Below, piece by piece: positions 7,259 through 13,292 of a DNA stretch of 13,292 bases. The stretch's first letter is position 1; each line of letters opens with the position of its first letter. The notes beneath the pieces were generated by a model, which was given only the letters and a program-made list of their open reading frames with translations, was not told where the DNA came from and searched no databases. The stretch spans positions 1-13,292 of the forward strand of contig CAXMRH010000277.1 of assembly GCA_964196045.1 (NCBI GenBank). The letters are read 5' to 3'. This DNA comes from SHLQ01 sp964196045 (GTDB lineage: Bacteria > Actinomycetota > Acidimicrobiia > Acidimicrobiales > SHLQ01). The position numbers and the translations under genes were made by a program.

Positions 7259-7945
7259 ATGGCCACGCACTACGACACCCTCGGTGTCTCGCCGACATCG
7301 ACCACTCCAGAAATTCGAAAGGAGTACCTACGGCGCGCCAGAGCGCTGCATCCCGACCGCCAGCTGGGTCGCTCGGCGGTCGACGCGCGCAAGGCCGAGC
7401 AGGCCATGCAGCAGGTCAACGTGGCATGGAACGTTCTGTCCGATCCGAAGAAGAAGGCCGACTACGACTCGGGAATGCGCCCACGGTCATCTCACACATC
7501 TGCTCGGACAACGCAGCCGCGCCGTCCAACTTCCGCCCAGCCCCAGTCGACCAAAGAGCGGGACTATTCGCAGGGGCGGTTGATCGACGAAGAACCCGGC
7601 GATGGTTCGGTGAGTGTCTGGGCGTCGATACCGGTCCTTCTGGTTCTGGGCTTGGTACTCGGGATCCTCATCGTCACTGCATTTGCTGACGGCGAACCCG
7701 CAGATAACAGGCCGGTTATCCAGAACACGACCGAACTCGACGTCGGCGACTGCTTTCTACTCGTGGGAAACACGCCTCGCGAGCGATCGTGCTCTTCGGG
7801 TAATGCAGATGGCAAGGTGATGGAGATCGGTCCCGACGCGGGGAACTGTCCTCAGAACACGCAGTCGCTACGAGATCCAGCCAGCGACTTCTTCCTCTGC
7901 TGGGCCAGGATGATTCCCGGCAGCACGAACACCGTCCCTGGTTGA
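7259..7945 (+). CDS. Membrane-anchored J-domain protein with an extracytoplasmic four-cysteine domain
   Basis: Residues 1-72 are a J domain: YDTLGVSPTSTTPEIRKEYLRRARALHPD, with the Hsp70-stimulating HPD triad at 31-33, then VNVAWNVLSDPKKKADYD. A polar Ser/Thr/Pro-rich linker follows (about 73-115) and then one membrane helix (about 120-142, IPVLLVLGLVLGILIV). The last 80 residues carry four cysteines (165, 178, 197, 214) in a GDCF...SC...NCP...FLCW pattern. This resembles the small LppU/SCO3897-type exported domains of actinobacteria, probably with two disulfides. The predicted topology is J domain in the cytoplasm and Cys domain outside. It lacks the G/F region, zinc-finger and substrate domains of DnaJ, so it is a specialised co-chaperone that would recruit DnaK to the membrane; this role is inferred. 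Neighbours on both sides are small zinc-ribbon genes. Confidence 0.85.
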   Translation: MATHYDTLGVSPTSTTPEIRKEYLRRARALHPDRQLGRSAVDARKAEQAMQQVNVAWNVLSDPKKKADYDSGMRPRSSHTSARTTQPRRPTSAQPQSTKERDYSQGRLIDEEPGDGSVSVWASIPVLLVLGLVLGILIVTAFADGEPADNRPVIQNTTELDVGDCFLLVGNTPRERSCSSGNADGKVMEIGPDAGNCPQNTQSLRDPASDFFLCWARMIPGSTNTVPG

Positions 7946-7961
7946 GCGTTGTGATGCTGTG

Positions 7962-8147
7962 TTACTGAAAATCTAGATGTAAGTGGTCGTCTTCGCGCAA
8001 GGCGAGTGCGGCCCGAAGGCTGAGGCCGGGACTGCCACACACCCAACAGCCGTCGTCGTCCGGCGCGGTCCACGCAACGTCACAATCGATGCACCTGAAG
8101 CGCACCCGTTCTTGGCTGAGCGTTCGTGTGTTCGTCACAGCAGTCAT
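7962..8147 (-). CDS. Very small zinc-ribbon protein (two CxxC pairs)
   Basis: This 61-residue frame holds two CxxC pairs (Cys 19/22 in RCIDCDVAW and Cys 34/37 in GCWVCGSPG), a compact single zinc site, with an acidic C-terminus. The spacing and the tryptophans resemble rubredoxin-like or ribbon modules, but I cannot name a family. ATG 8147 is the only good start; the GTG at codon 15 would leave the zinc site intact. Neither has a clear -10 hexamer or ribosome binding site. It converges with the J-domain gene (16 bases between stops) and points away from tRNA-Val. Confidence comes from the paired cysteines in a frame too regular to be chance. Confidence 0.6.
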   Translation of the reverse strand: MTAVTNTRTLSQERVRFRCIDCDVAWTAPDDDGCWVCGSPGLSLRAALALREDDHLHLDFQ

Positions 8148-8185
8148 GGTTGGTTCATCGACCGCCTGAGCGCTGACGTGAGTCG

Positions 8186-8214
8186 TTGGTGCCGACCCGT
8201 TCGGGAGGTACGCT
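8186..8214 (+). promoter_or_regulatory. Promoter of tRNA-Val
   Basis: A -35-like TTGGTG (8186-8191) and a -10 TACGCT (8209-8214) are separated by exactly 17 bases. The predicted start is near 8221, 3 bases upstream of the mature tRNA 5' end. Confidence 0.55.
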
Positions 8215-8223
8215 TTCGACCCC

Positions 8224-8297
8224 GGGCCGTTAGCTCAGTTGGCTAGAGCGCTGCCTTCACACGGCAGAGGTCACTGGTTCGAGTCCAGTACGGCCCA
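8224..8297 (+). tRNA. tRNA-Val (anticodon CAC)
   Basis: A complete cloverleaf is visible. The 7-base acceptor arms are GGGCCGT (8224-8230) and ACGGCCC (8290-8296), with discriminator A at 8297. The D arm contains TAGCTCAGTTGGCTAGAGC. The anticodon stem CTGCC/GGCAG encloses the loop TTCACAC, so the anticodon is CAC and reads GUG valine codons. The T arm is ACTGG-TTCGAGT-CCAGT. The CCA end is not encoded. No integrase or attachment-site repeat is visible beside it. Confidence 0.97.
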
Positions 8298-8391
8298 CTC
8301 CGGGGCCGAATTGCCCATGAAGTGACCTTGCGGGCGCTGGTATTCCTGTGTGTGTGGAGGTCATGCGTCGCTATCCAGGCGCATCAAGCGT

Positions 8392-9078
8392 GTGAAGATC
8401 CAAATGTTGATTGGTATGACATTCGGATTTCTTCTCGTGGTCGCGATAGGTGTGGCCTCCGCCGACGATACCCCAACGTCGTATCCGGCTTTGCCGGACG
8501 TCGAGTTGGTGCCGGCAGCGGTCGTGGCTGCCGGCGCCGATTCGATTGATCTGAACGCGGTCGCTCGGCTGACGACCTTTGGCACGCTCGTTCAACACGG
8601 AACTGCGTTTCAGCTAGATGACGGCCGTATTGGCACCGTTGCACATGCTCTTGTCGATGCCCGGCGGGCAAGTCTCGGCGAGGGTGAGGTGGTTCCACTT
8701 CCGCTGAAGGACGGATCTGCTGAGCTCACGGCCATCAGTCGACTGCACGATGTGTCGGCTGTCGAGGCAACGATCCTGCCGTCGGCACTGTCGGTCTCGC
8801 CGCAGGCAGCTGTCGTCGGACAGCAAGTAGCGCTTGCTGGTTTTCCTGACGACGGTCGGGCCACGACCACCACGGGCACGATCATCTCGCGTACGTCAGG
8901 AGCCGACTACGGCATCGGGCGGCCGGATGTGTACGTCATCAGCGCGACTGTTGAACGTGGTTGGTCAGGCGGTCCCGTAGTCGATGCAAATGGTGACGTG
9001 CTCGCGATCATCGTGGGCTTGGAGAGCCAAAGCGGAGTCACAATCGCGGTGCCTATCGAGTACCTTCCGACGCCCTAG
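8392..9078 (+). CDS. Membrane-anchored or secreted trypsin-like serine protease
   Basis: From GTG 8392 this protein has 228 residues. A hydrophobic N-terminal segment (IGMTFGFLLVVAIGVASA, about 7-24) is a signal peptide or anchor. The trypsin-like fold carries a complete triad: His85 in GTVAHAL, Asp120 in LHDVSAVE and Ser192 in RGWSGGPVV. The HtrA-like sequence after the serine (DANGDVLAIIVGLESQ) also fits. There is no PDZ domain, so it is a short member of the trypsin-2 type acting outside the membrane. The start is uncertain: the frame is open to GTG 8350, and neither start has a perfect -10 or ribosome binding site. The next gene (thiN) has its own promoter, so the protease is probably transcribed alone. 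The substrate is unknown. Confidence 0.78.
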   Translation: MKIQMLIGMTFGFLLVVAIGVASADDTPTSYPALPDVELVPAAVVAAGADSIDLNAVARLTTFGTLVQHGTAFQLDDGRIGTVAHALVDARRASLGEGEVVPLPLKDGSAELTAISRLHDVSAVEATILPSALSVSPQAAVVGQQVALAGFPDDGRATTTTGTIISRTSGADYGIGRPDVYVISATVERGWSGGPVVDANGDVLAIIVGLESQSGVTIAVPIEYLPTP

Positions 9079-9095
9079 CGAATGATTAGCGTGGG

Positions 9096-9101
9096 TAGCA
9101 T
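9096..9101 (+). promoter_or_regulatory. Candidate -10 element for thiN
   Basis: TAGCAT ends 6 bases before ATG 9108. A leaderless transcript would leave no room for a TPP riboswitch, and none is visible in the 29 bases between the protease stop and this start. Confidence 0.5.
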
Positions 9102-9107
9102 CCCACC

Positions 9108-9764
9108 ATGTCATTTGCGGTCGTCCTAGTCGGAGGGGCTATTCCCGAGAGGCGACTCGTCGCTGGTGCGGCCAAGGCGGACATCGTCATTGCTGCGGAC
9201 GGGGGCGTCCGGATCGCGCGAAGCCATGGGCTTCCCATTCATCTCGTGATTGGAGATCTCGACTCAATCTCGCCCGGAGACCTGGCATGGGCGAAGGCCG
9301 AGGGCGCCGAGATCGTCTCATTCTCACCCGATAAGGACTTCACGGATCTCGAGCTCGCACTCGAGCGAGCGGACCAATCTGGAGTTGAGAAGATCGTCGC
9401 AACAGGTGTCGAAGGCGGAAGGCTCGATCACGAGATGGGCAACTGGGCCGCGCTGTGCGCACGACGCAGCGCCCTGGTCGAGGTCCATGCGGCCAATGGG
9501 ACGGCGACCATCTTGCATGGAGATGGCAACAATCGCGTGACGCAGGCCGGAGAGGTGGGGGACATCATCTCCCTTCTTCCTCGAGCAGGTGACGCTGCCG
9601 GGATCACCACAAAGGGACTTCGGTGGCCACTCGAGAACGCAACACTGTCCTCCACCGGAACCCACGGGATCAGCAATGAGTTCGTCTCCGCGAGCGCAAG
9701 TATTGAACTCGAGTCAGGAATCCTCATGGTGGTTCGCCCACACGTTCGTGCTTTGGACGATTGA
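9108..9764 (+). CDS. thiN: Thiamine pyrophosphokinase
   Basis: The enzyme transfers pyrophosphate from ATP to thiamine to make the cofactor thiamine diphosphate in the cytoplasm. The 218 residues match the family length and its motifs in order: AADGG at 29-33, GDLDS at 49-53 (metal and nucleotide contacts), DKDFTDLELA at 75-84, GGRLDH at 103-108, and GISNEF at 187-192 in the C-terminal thiamine-binding domain. The ATG is supported by the -10 hexamer 6 bases upstream. No thiamine synthesis or transport gene is adjacent. The convergent ABC ATPase ends 13 bases downstream. The family is clear; the gene is called thiN, the bacterial name for this type. Confidence 0.94.
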   Translation: MSFAVVLVGGAIPERRLVAGAAKADIVIAADGGVRIARSHGLPIHLVIGDLDSISPGDLAWAKAEGAEIVSFSPDKDFTDLELALERADQSGVEKIVATGVEGGRLDHEMGNWAALCARRSALVEVHAANGTATILHGDGNNRVTQAGEVGDIISLLPRAGDAAGITTKGLRWPLENATLSSTGTHGISNEFVSASASIELESGILMVVRPHVRALDD

Positions 9765-9777
9765 GCCACAGCCCCAG

Positions 9778-10584
9778 TCAGCGCTTGGCGAATGCCGACC
9801 AGCGGTCGTCGCGGCGTTCGATCTGCAGTTCGATACCGAACGTTTCGCTCAGATTCTCGCTCGTCATGACCTCGCTCAACGGTCCCGCATGGAGCGGAGA
9901 ACCATCCGCCATCAGTAATCCGTGGGTGAACGACGGCGGGATCTCATCAACGTGATGAGTGATCAGGACCATCGGCGCCGCGTCGGGTCTACTCGCGAGG
10001 CGATCGAGTGTTTCCACGAACTGTTCACGACCCCGAAGGTCGAGCGCTGCAGTTGGCTCATCGAGGATGAGTATCGCCGGGTTGGTCATCATCGCCCGCG
10101 CAATGAGGATGCGCTGCTTCTCCCCTGATGAGCAGGTACCGAACGCCTGATCCGCCAGTCCGAGAACTCCGACCTGGTCGAGGCTCGACAGTGCTTGGGA
10201 GCGGTCGGCGTCGTCGTACGTGTGCCACCAGGTCTCTAACGCTCCGTATTTCGCCGTCATCACCACGTCGACTGCCGCGAGGCTTGGTCGGAGCTGATCG
10301 GCTAACGCCGCGGCCGCGTAACCAACTCGTCCGAGAAGCGGACGGATGTCTGCGCGGCCGAGCTCTGTTCCCAACACGCGTACGGTTCCACTGGATGGAT
10401 GCAATCTGAGAGAGGCAATGCGAGCAACGGTCGTCTTTCCCGATCCATTCGGTCCCAGCACGACCCAGTGCTCACCGCGAGCGACACTCCAATTGACGTC
10501 TCGCAAAATCTCGGAACCGTCGATGGTCCGTCCAACATCGACGAGATCGAGAATCGCATTTTCGCCAATTGGTTCTGAGGGCAC
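9778..10584 (-). CDS. ABC transporter ATP-binding protein (ModF/YlmA-like, stand-alone ATPase)
   Basis: This 268-residue single nucleotide-binding domain has Walker A GPNGSGKTT at 44-52, a modified signature CSSGEKQR at 151-158 in place of LSGGQ, Walker B ILILDEP at 171-177, a D-loop ALDL, and H-loop histidines at 210/211 (LITHHVDEIP). The usual Q-loop glutamine is not at its normal place (VGYAAAALADQ), which resembles the COG1119 (ModF/PhrA) subgroup. The start is GTG 10584; TAGCGT on the same strand ends 6 bases before it. No permease or binding-protein gene is nearby. It may pair with a distant permease or act as a soluble ATPase; the substrate is unknown. Its promoter overlaps that of the divergent CNNM gene. 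Confidence 0.9.
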   Translation of the reverse strand: MPSEPIGENAILDLVDVGRTIDGSEILRDVNWSVARGEHWVVLGPNGSGKTTVARIASLRLHPSSGTVRVLGTELGRADIRPLLGRVGYAAAALADQLRPSLAAVDVVMTAKYGALETWWHTYDDADRSQALSSLDQVGVLGLADQAFGTCSSGEKQRILIARAMMTNPAILILDEPTAALDLRGREQFVETLDRLASRPDAAPMVLITHHVDEIPPSFTHGLLMADGSPLHAGPLSEVMTSENLSETFGIELQIERRDDRWSAFAKR

Positions 10585-10590
10585 CGCACG

Positions 10591-10600
10591 ACGCTAGCCT
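10591..10600. promoter_or_regulatory. Symmetric overlapping -10 elements between the ABC ATPase and CNNM genes
   Basis: Ten bases, ACGCTAGCCT, contain a -10 on each strand: TAGCGT on the minus strand (6 bases before GTG 10584) and TAGCCT on the plus strand (7 bases before ATC 10608). The two hexamers share a single TA step at 10595-10596. Only one polymerase could bind at a time, so the two genes would be expressed alternately from one site. Confidence 0.5.
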
Positions 10601-10607
10601 CTCAGAA

Positions 10608-11918
10608 ATCGGCACCATACTTGGCCTTCTTGCAGTAGCACTGCTTGTTCTTGCGAACGCCTTCTTCGTCGCTTCGGAGTTCGGCCTCGTGGCGGTCGAT
10701 CGCGCTCGGGTCGACGAAGAAGCCGCGAAGGGCTCGAAGCCGGCAGGTCGAGTGAAAGAGCTCGCGGAGAACTTGTCGTTTCATCTTTCTGGCTCGCAGC
10801 TTGGCATTACGGCCTCATCGTTGGTCCTGGGTTTCATCGCGAAAGCGACTCTGGCAAAGCTGATCGAGCGACTGCTCGGTGATGTCGTCGGCGAGTCAAC
10901 GATCTCGGGCCTTTCGGTCTTCCTTGCGATTGCGCTTGCGACTGTGTTTCAGATGGTCGTGGGGGAACTTGTCCCCAAGACGATCGCGATCGACCGGCCC
11001 TACGACGTGGCCACACGGCTCAGCGTCGCGATCGGTGTGTGGGGCAGAATCGCCCGTCCGATCATCGCTACGTTCGACGCGACGGCGAACATGATCGTGC
11101 GCCGATTCGGCATCGAGCCTGCCGATGAGCTTCACCAGGTTCGGTCCCTCGACGAGATCGAGCGACTCATCGTCTCATCAGGTGAGGATGGCACGCTCGA
11201 TGTCGAGGATGTCACGTTATTGACGCGGAGTATTCGACTTGGGGAGAAGACTGCGGCTGAGGCATTGATCCCTCGCGTGCAGGTCGTCGCGCTCGACCGT
11301 GACTCGACCGGCGCAGATCTCGTGGAGGCAGCGACCACTACGGGACTCTCTCGATTTCCGGTCTACGGGGATGACGCAGATGACGTGATTGGCGTCGTTC
11401 ACATCAAGGCGATCTATGGCCTGCGAAGGGAGGATCGCTCGACGTCGCTCGTCCGCGATCTCATGACCGATCCGGTCTTCATACCCGAGTCGGTCGACCT
11501 CGACCACCTCCTTCAAGGTGTGCGCGAATCTCGGACCCACCTCGCGATCGTCGTCGATGAGCACGGAGGCACCGAAGGAATCATCACCTTGGAGGACATC
11601 CTCGAAGAGATCGTCGGCGAGATCGATGACGAATACGACACACCTCCTCAGAAGATGACCAGAGTCGAAGAGCGCGGGACGTTCATCGTTGCTGGTTCTC
11701 TTCACCGTGACGAACTTCGCGATGCATGTGGCTTCGAGTTCCCCGACGGGGAGTACGACACACTCGCCGGATTTGTTCTGGACACCTTGGGCATGATTCC
11801 CTCACCCGGAGCCAGATTCATCCACGATGGCTGGCGCGTCGAGGTCGTGGCGATGGAGCGTCGACGGGTTGCCTCGGTACGACTCGTGGCCCCCTCTCCG
11901 TCAGGACAAGAGGCCTGA
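10608..11918 (+). CDS. CNNM/CorC-type transport protein: DUF21, two CBS domains, CorC_HlyC domain
   Basis: This family moves Mg2+ or related divalent cations across the membrane or regulates that transport. From ATC 10608 there are 436 residues: a DUF21 membrane domain (about 1-190, first helix TILGLLAVALLVLANAFFVASEF, later VGELVPKTIAI), CBS1 near 215-270, CBS2 near 281-345 (LAIVVDEHGGTEGIITLEDILEEIVGEI), and a CorC_HlyC domain near 352-430 (GEYDTLAGFVLDTLG). The start is unusual. The frame opens at TTG 10569, but that would overlap the divergent ABC gene and lacks a promoter. ATC 10608 lies 7 bases after a -10, and its first 17 residues align without gaps with the ATG-started paralogue downstream. 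The stop overlaps the next ATG by one base (TGATG), so the two genes form a coupled pair. Confidence 0.9.
   Translation: MGTILGLLAVALLVLANAFFVASEFGLVAVDRARVDEEAAKGSKPAGRVKELAENLSFHLSGSQLGITASSLVLGFIAKATLAKLIERLLGDVVGESTISGLSVFLAIALATVFQMVVGELVPKTIAIDRPYDVATRLSVAIGVWGRIARPIIATFDATANMIVRRFGIEPADELHQVRSLDEIERLIVSSGEDGTLDVEDVTLLTRSIRLGEKTAAEALIPRVQVVALDRDSTGADLVEAATTTGLSRFPVYGDDADDVIGVVHIKAIYGLRREDRSTSLVRDLMTDPVFIPESVDLDHLLQGVRESRTHLAIVVDEHGGTEGIITLEDILEEIVGEIDDEYDTPPQKMTRVEERGTFIVAGSLHRDELRDACGFEFPDGEYDTLAGFVLDTLGMIPSPGARFIHDGWRVEVVAMERRRVASVRLVAPSPSGQEA
11903..11912 (+). promoter_or_regulatory. Probable ribosome binding region for the second CNNM gene
   Basis: Purine-rich AGGACAAGAGG-like sequence lies just before ATG 11918, inside the end of the first CNNM gene. 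Unlike most starts in this window, this internal operon start appears to use a Shine-Dalgarno-type signal plus stop-start overlap. Confidence 0.4.
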
Positions 11919-12964
11919 TGAGTACTTCGACCGCTCTGCTCTTGTCGCTCTTTCTGATCCTCATCAACGGCTTCTTTGTCGGTGTCGAATTGGCCCTCGT
12001 CGCCAGTCGTTCCACGAAACTCGAAGCAATGGCCGAGGAAGGGGTGCGCGGCGCTCGTATTGCGTTCGATTCCGTCGAGAACATCACGAGGCAGCTATTT
12101 GCGGCTCAGCTCGGAATTACGGTCGCTTCACTCATTCTCGGTCTCATCGCGGAGCAGGCGGTGGCACACATCCTCGAATCCGCCCTCGAGTCCATCATCG
12201 AGATCCCCGAGGGAGTCCTTCACGTGATTGGTTCGGTCAGCGCTCTCGCGCTGGTCGTCTTCATCCACACGGTGTTTGGCGAAATGGTCCCAAAGAACAT
12301 TGCTATCGCCTATCCCGAGACCTCGGCTCGGATTCTTGCGCCGATTCATGCCGTCGTCGTGAAGCTGGCGCGGCCGATCATCTGGGTACTTCTTCTGCTC
12401 TCGCGGCCGTTGATGCGTCTGGCTGACGTCGATCGTGACGCTGGACTGAACAACGCCACCACGCCAGTCGAACTGCTGCGGCTGATCGATGCCTCGCGAG
12501 AAGGCGGGCTAGTCGAGGAACAAGAGCATGCGCTGCTGACCGGCGCTTTGGACTTCGGCGACACTCGAGTTCGGACGGTGATGATCGAACGAGGTGACAT
12601 CGTGTCGATACCTGCATCGGCAACGGTGAGTGATTTCGAGGCGCTCGTCTTTTGAACAGTCCACAGCCGAATCCCCGTAATGGCGAAGGACGGCTCCGAT
12701 TTCCGTGGGTTCGTACACGCGAAAGACCTCATACGTCTTCCAGATGAGGCACAGAACGACCCGATTCCGCTCGAGCTCATTCGTCGAATGCCCAAGGTAA
12801 CCATCGAACAGACCGTCGAAGATTTGCTCTTCGTCATGCAGAGAAGTCGTCGCCACATGGCGCTGGTCGTGACGAACGACGGTGTCGTCGTCGGCATGGC
12901 GACGCTCGAGGACGTCCTCGAGGAACTGGTCGGGGAGATCTACGACGAGTCCGATCAGGACTGA
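11918..12964 (+). pseudogene. Second CNNM/CorC-type protein (DUF21-CBS), interrupted by an in-frame TGA
   Basis: From ATG 11918 the frame encodes a DUF21 membrane domain (first helix LLLSLFLILINGFFVGVELALV, later FGEMVPKNIAIAYPE), a linker, and the start of CBS1 up to EALVF. It stops at TGA 12653-12655 after 245 residues. The same frame then continues with TVHSRIPVMAKDGSDFRGFVHAKDLIRLP and a full CBS2 (HMALVVTNDGVVVGMATLEDVLEELVGEIYDESDQD) to 12964. Aligned to the first CNNM protein there is no gap across the stop, which sits opposite a threonine, so only one codon is affected. Full length would be 348 residues. This copy also lacks the C-terminal CorC_HlyC domain. Explanations are a nonsense mutation, a base-call error or readthrough. 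If the stop is real, the 245-residue product keeps the membrane domain but loses CBS regulation. Confidence 0.8.
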
Positions 12965-13024
12965 CCGAGTACGTCTGTCGGCCCTGAACCTCCGAAGACG
13001 AGAATCCGATCCGGCACGGAGCTC

Positions 13025-13292
13025 TCAGACCCCCATTGCGTGATACCCGCCATCGACGTGAATCATCGAACCTGTAGTTGCGGGGAACCAGTCGGAAAGG
13101 AGTGCCACCGTGCTCCGTGCAACGGCGGACGAGTCACGTACGTCCCAGCCGAGAGGCGCCCTGTCATCCCAGACGTCCTCGAACCTCGCAAACGCTGGAA
13201 TCGACTTCGCTGCCACTGTGCGGATCGGGCCTGCCGCAACCAGGTTGAAGCGAATCTTCTCGGCGCCATGTGCGTTGGCGAGGTACCGATTC
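13025..13292 (-). CDS. fabI: Enoyl-[acyl-carrier-protein] reductase, InhA-like, C-terminal part (5' end outside window)
   Basis: The minus-strand frame enters from the right edge and ends with TGA at 13025-13027. The 88 visible residues include NRYLANAHGAEKIRFNLVAAGPIRTVAAKSIPAF, RAPLGWDV and ALLSDWFPATTGSMIHVDGGYHAMGV. These are the substrate-loop and C-terminal segments of the short-chain dehydrogenase-type enoyl reductase FabI, closest in pattern to actinobacterial InhA. The enzyme uses NAD(P)H for the last reduction in each fatty-acid elongation round. NLVAAGPIRT is the conserved stretch after the catalytic Tyr-Lys pair, which lies upstream, outside the window. A GTG at 13216 is internal. 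The gene converges with the CNNM pair, with 60 bases between stops and no clear terminator hairpin. Confidence 0.92.
   Translation of the reverse strand, partial: NRYLANAHGAEKIRFNLVAAGPIRTVAAKSIPAFARFEDVWDDRAPLGWDVRDSSAVARSTVALLSDWFPATTGSMIHVDGGYHAMGV

Noticed and set aside
8224..8350. tRNA-Val as an integration site for a mobile element.
   Set aside because: No integrase gene, no repeat of the tRNA 3' end elsewhere in the window, and ordinary genes on both sides.
9079..9107. A possible TPP riboswitch before thiN.
   Set aside because: Only 29 bases separate the protease stop and the thiN start, and a -10 hexamer lies 6 bases before the ATG, so there is no room for one.
10569..10607. TTG 10569 as the start of the first CNNM gene.
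   Set aside because: It would place the start inside the divergent ABC gene, has no upstream -10, and adds 13 residues absent from the paralogue.
12964..13024. A terminator between the CNNM pair and fabI.
   Set aside because: I could not find a stable hairpin with a T run in these 60 bases.

Overview
The window looks like chromosomal DNA of an actinobacterium, probably from a lineage near Acidimicrobiia. This is inferred from the high-GC codon use, the InhA-like FabI, the DUF222/HNH gene and the mostly leaderless gene starts; no rRNA or marker tree is available here. It is densely packed: no gene-free stretch exceeds 300 bases, and most neighbouring genes are only 1-110 bases apart.

Layout from left to right. 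First is the C-terminal part of a TetR-type regulator (2-457). Next is a large secreted or membrane TPM-domain protein with coiled coils and a glycine-rich tail (502-2754). Convergent with it are a frameshifted DUF222/HNH endonuclease gene (2740-3986, minus) and a broken, shortened GNAT acetyltransferase (4053-4425, minus). A cell-wall pair follows: ddl (minus) and murF (plus) diverge from a 40-base promoter region, so D-Ala-D-Ala synthesis sits next to the ligase that uses the dipeptide. Then come a small four-CxxC zinc-ribbon protein (minus), a membrane-anchored J-domain protein (plus), another very small zinc-ribbon protein (minus), tRNA-Val(CAC), and a membrane-anchored trypsin-like protease. 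Thiamine pyrophosphokinase (plus) converges with a soluble ABC ATPase (minus). The ABC gene diverges from a tandem pair of CNNM/CorC (DUF21-CBS) membrane proteins, the second of which has an in-frame TGA. The window ends with the C-terminal part of an InhA-like enoyl-ACP reductase (fabI, minus).

A recurrent signal links the region. A TAnnnT -10 hexamer ends 6-9 bases before the likely start codon of nine genes, so most transcripts here are predicted to be leaderless. This pattern was used to move several starts: ddl to GTG 5497, the zinc-ribbon gene to GTG 7149, and the first CNNM gene to ATC 10608.

Three genes carry lesions (HNH -1 frameshift, GNAT frameshift plus truncation, CNNM2 nonsense codon). 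Either this is a patch of gene decay or the assembly has local base errors; the reads would decide. I found no CRISPR array, integrase, transposase or obvious defence island. The most unusual items are the symmetric bidirectional promoter with a probable ATC start, the J-domain/TM/four-cysteine chimera flanked by zinc ribbons, and the in-frame stop in CNNM2.
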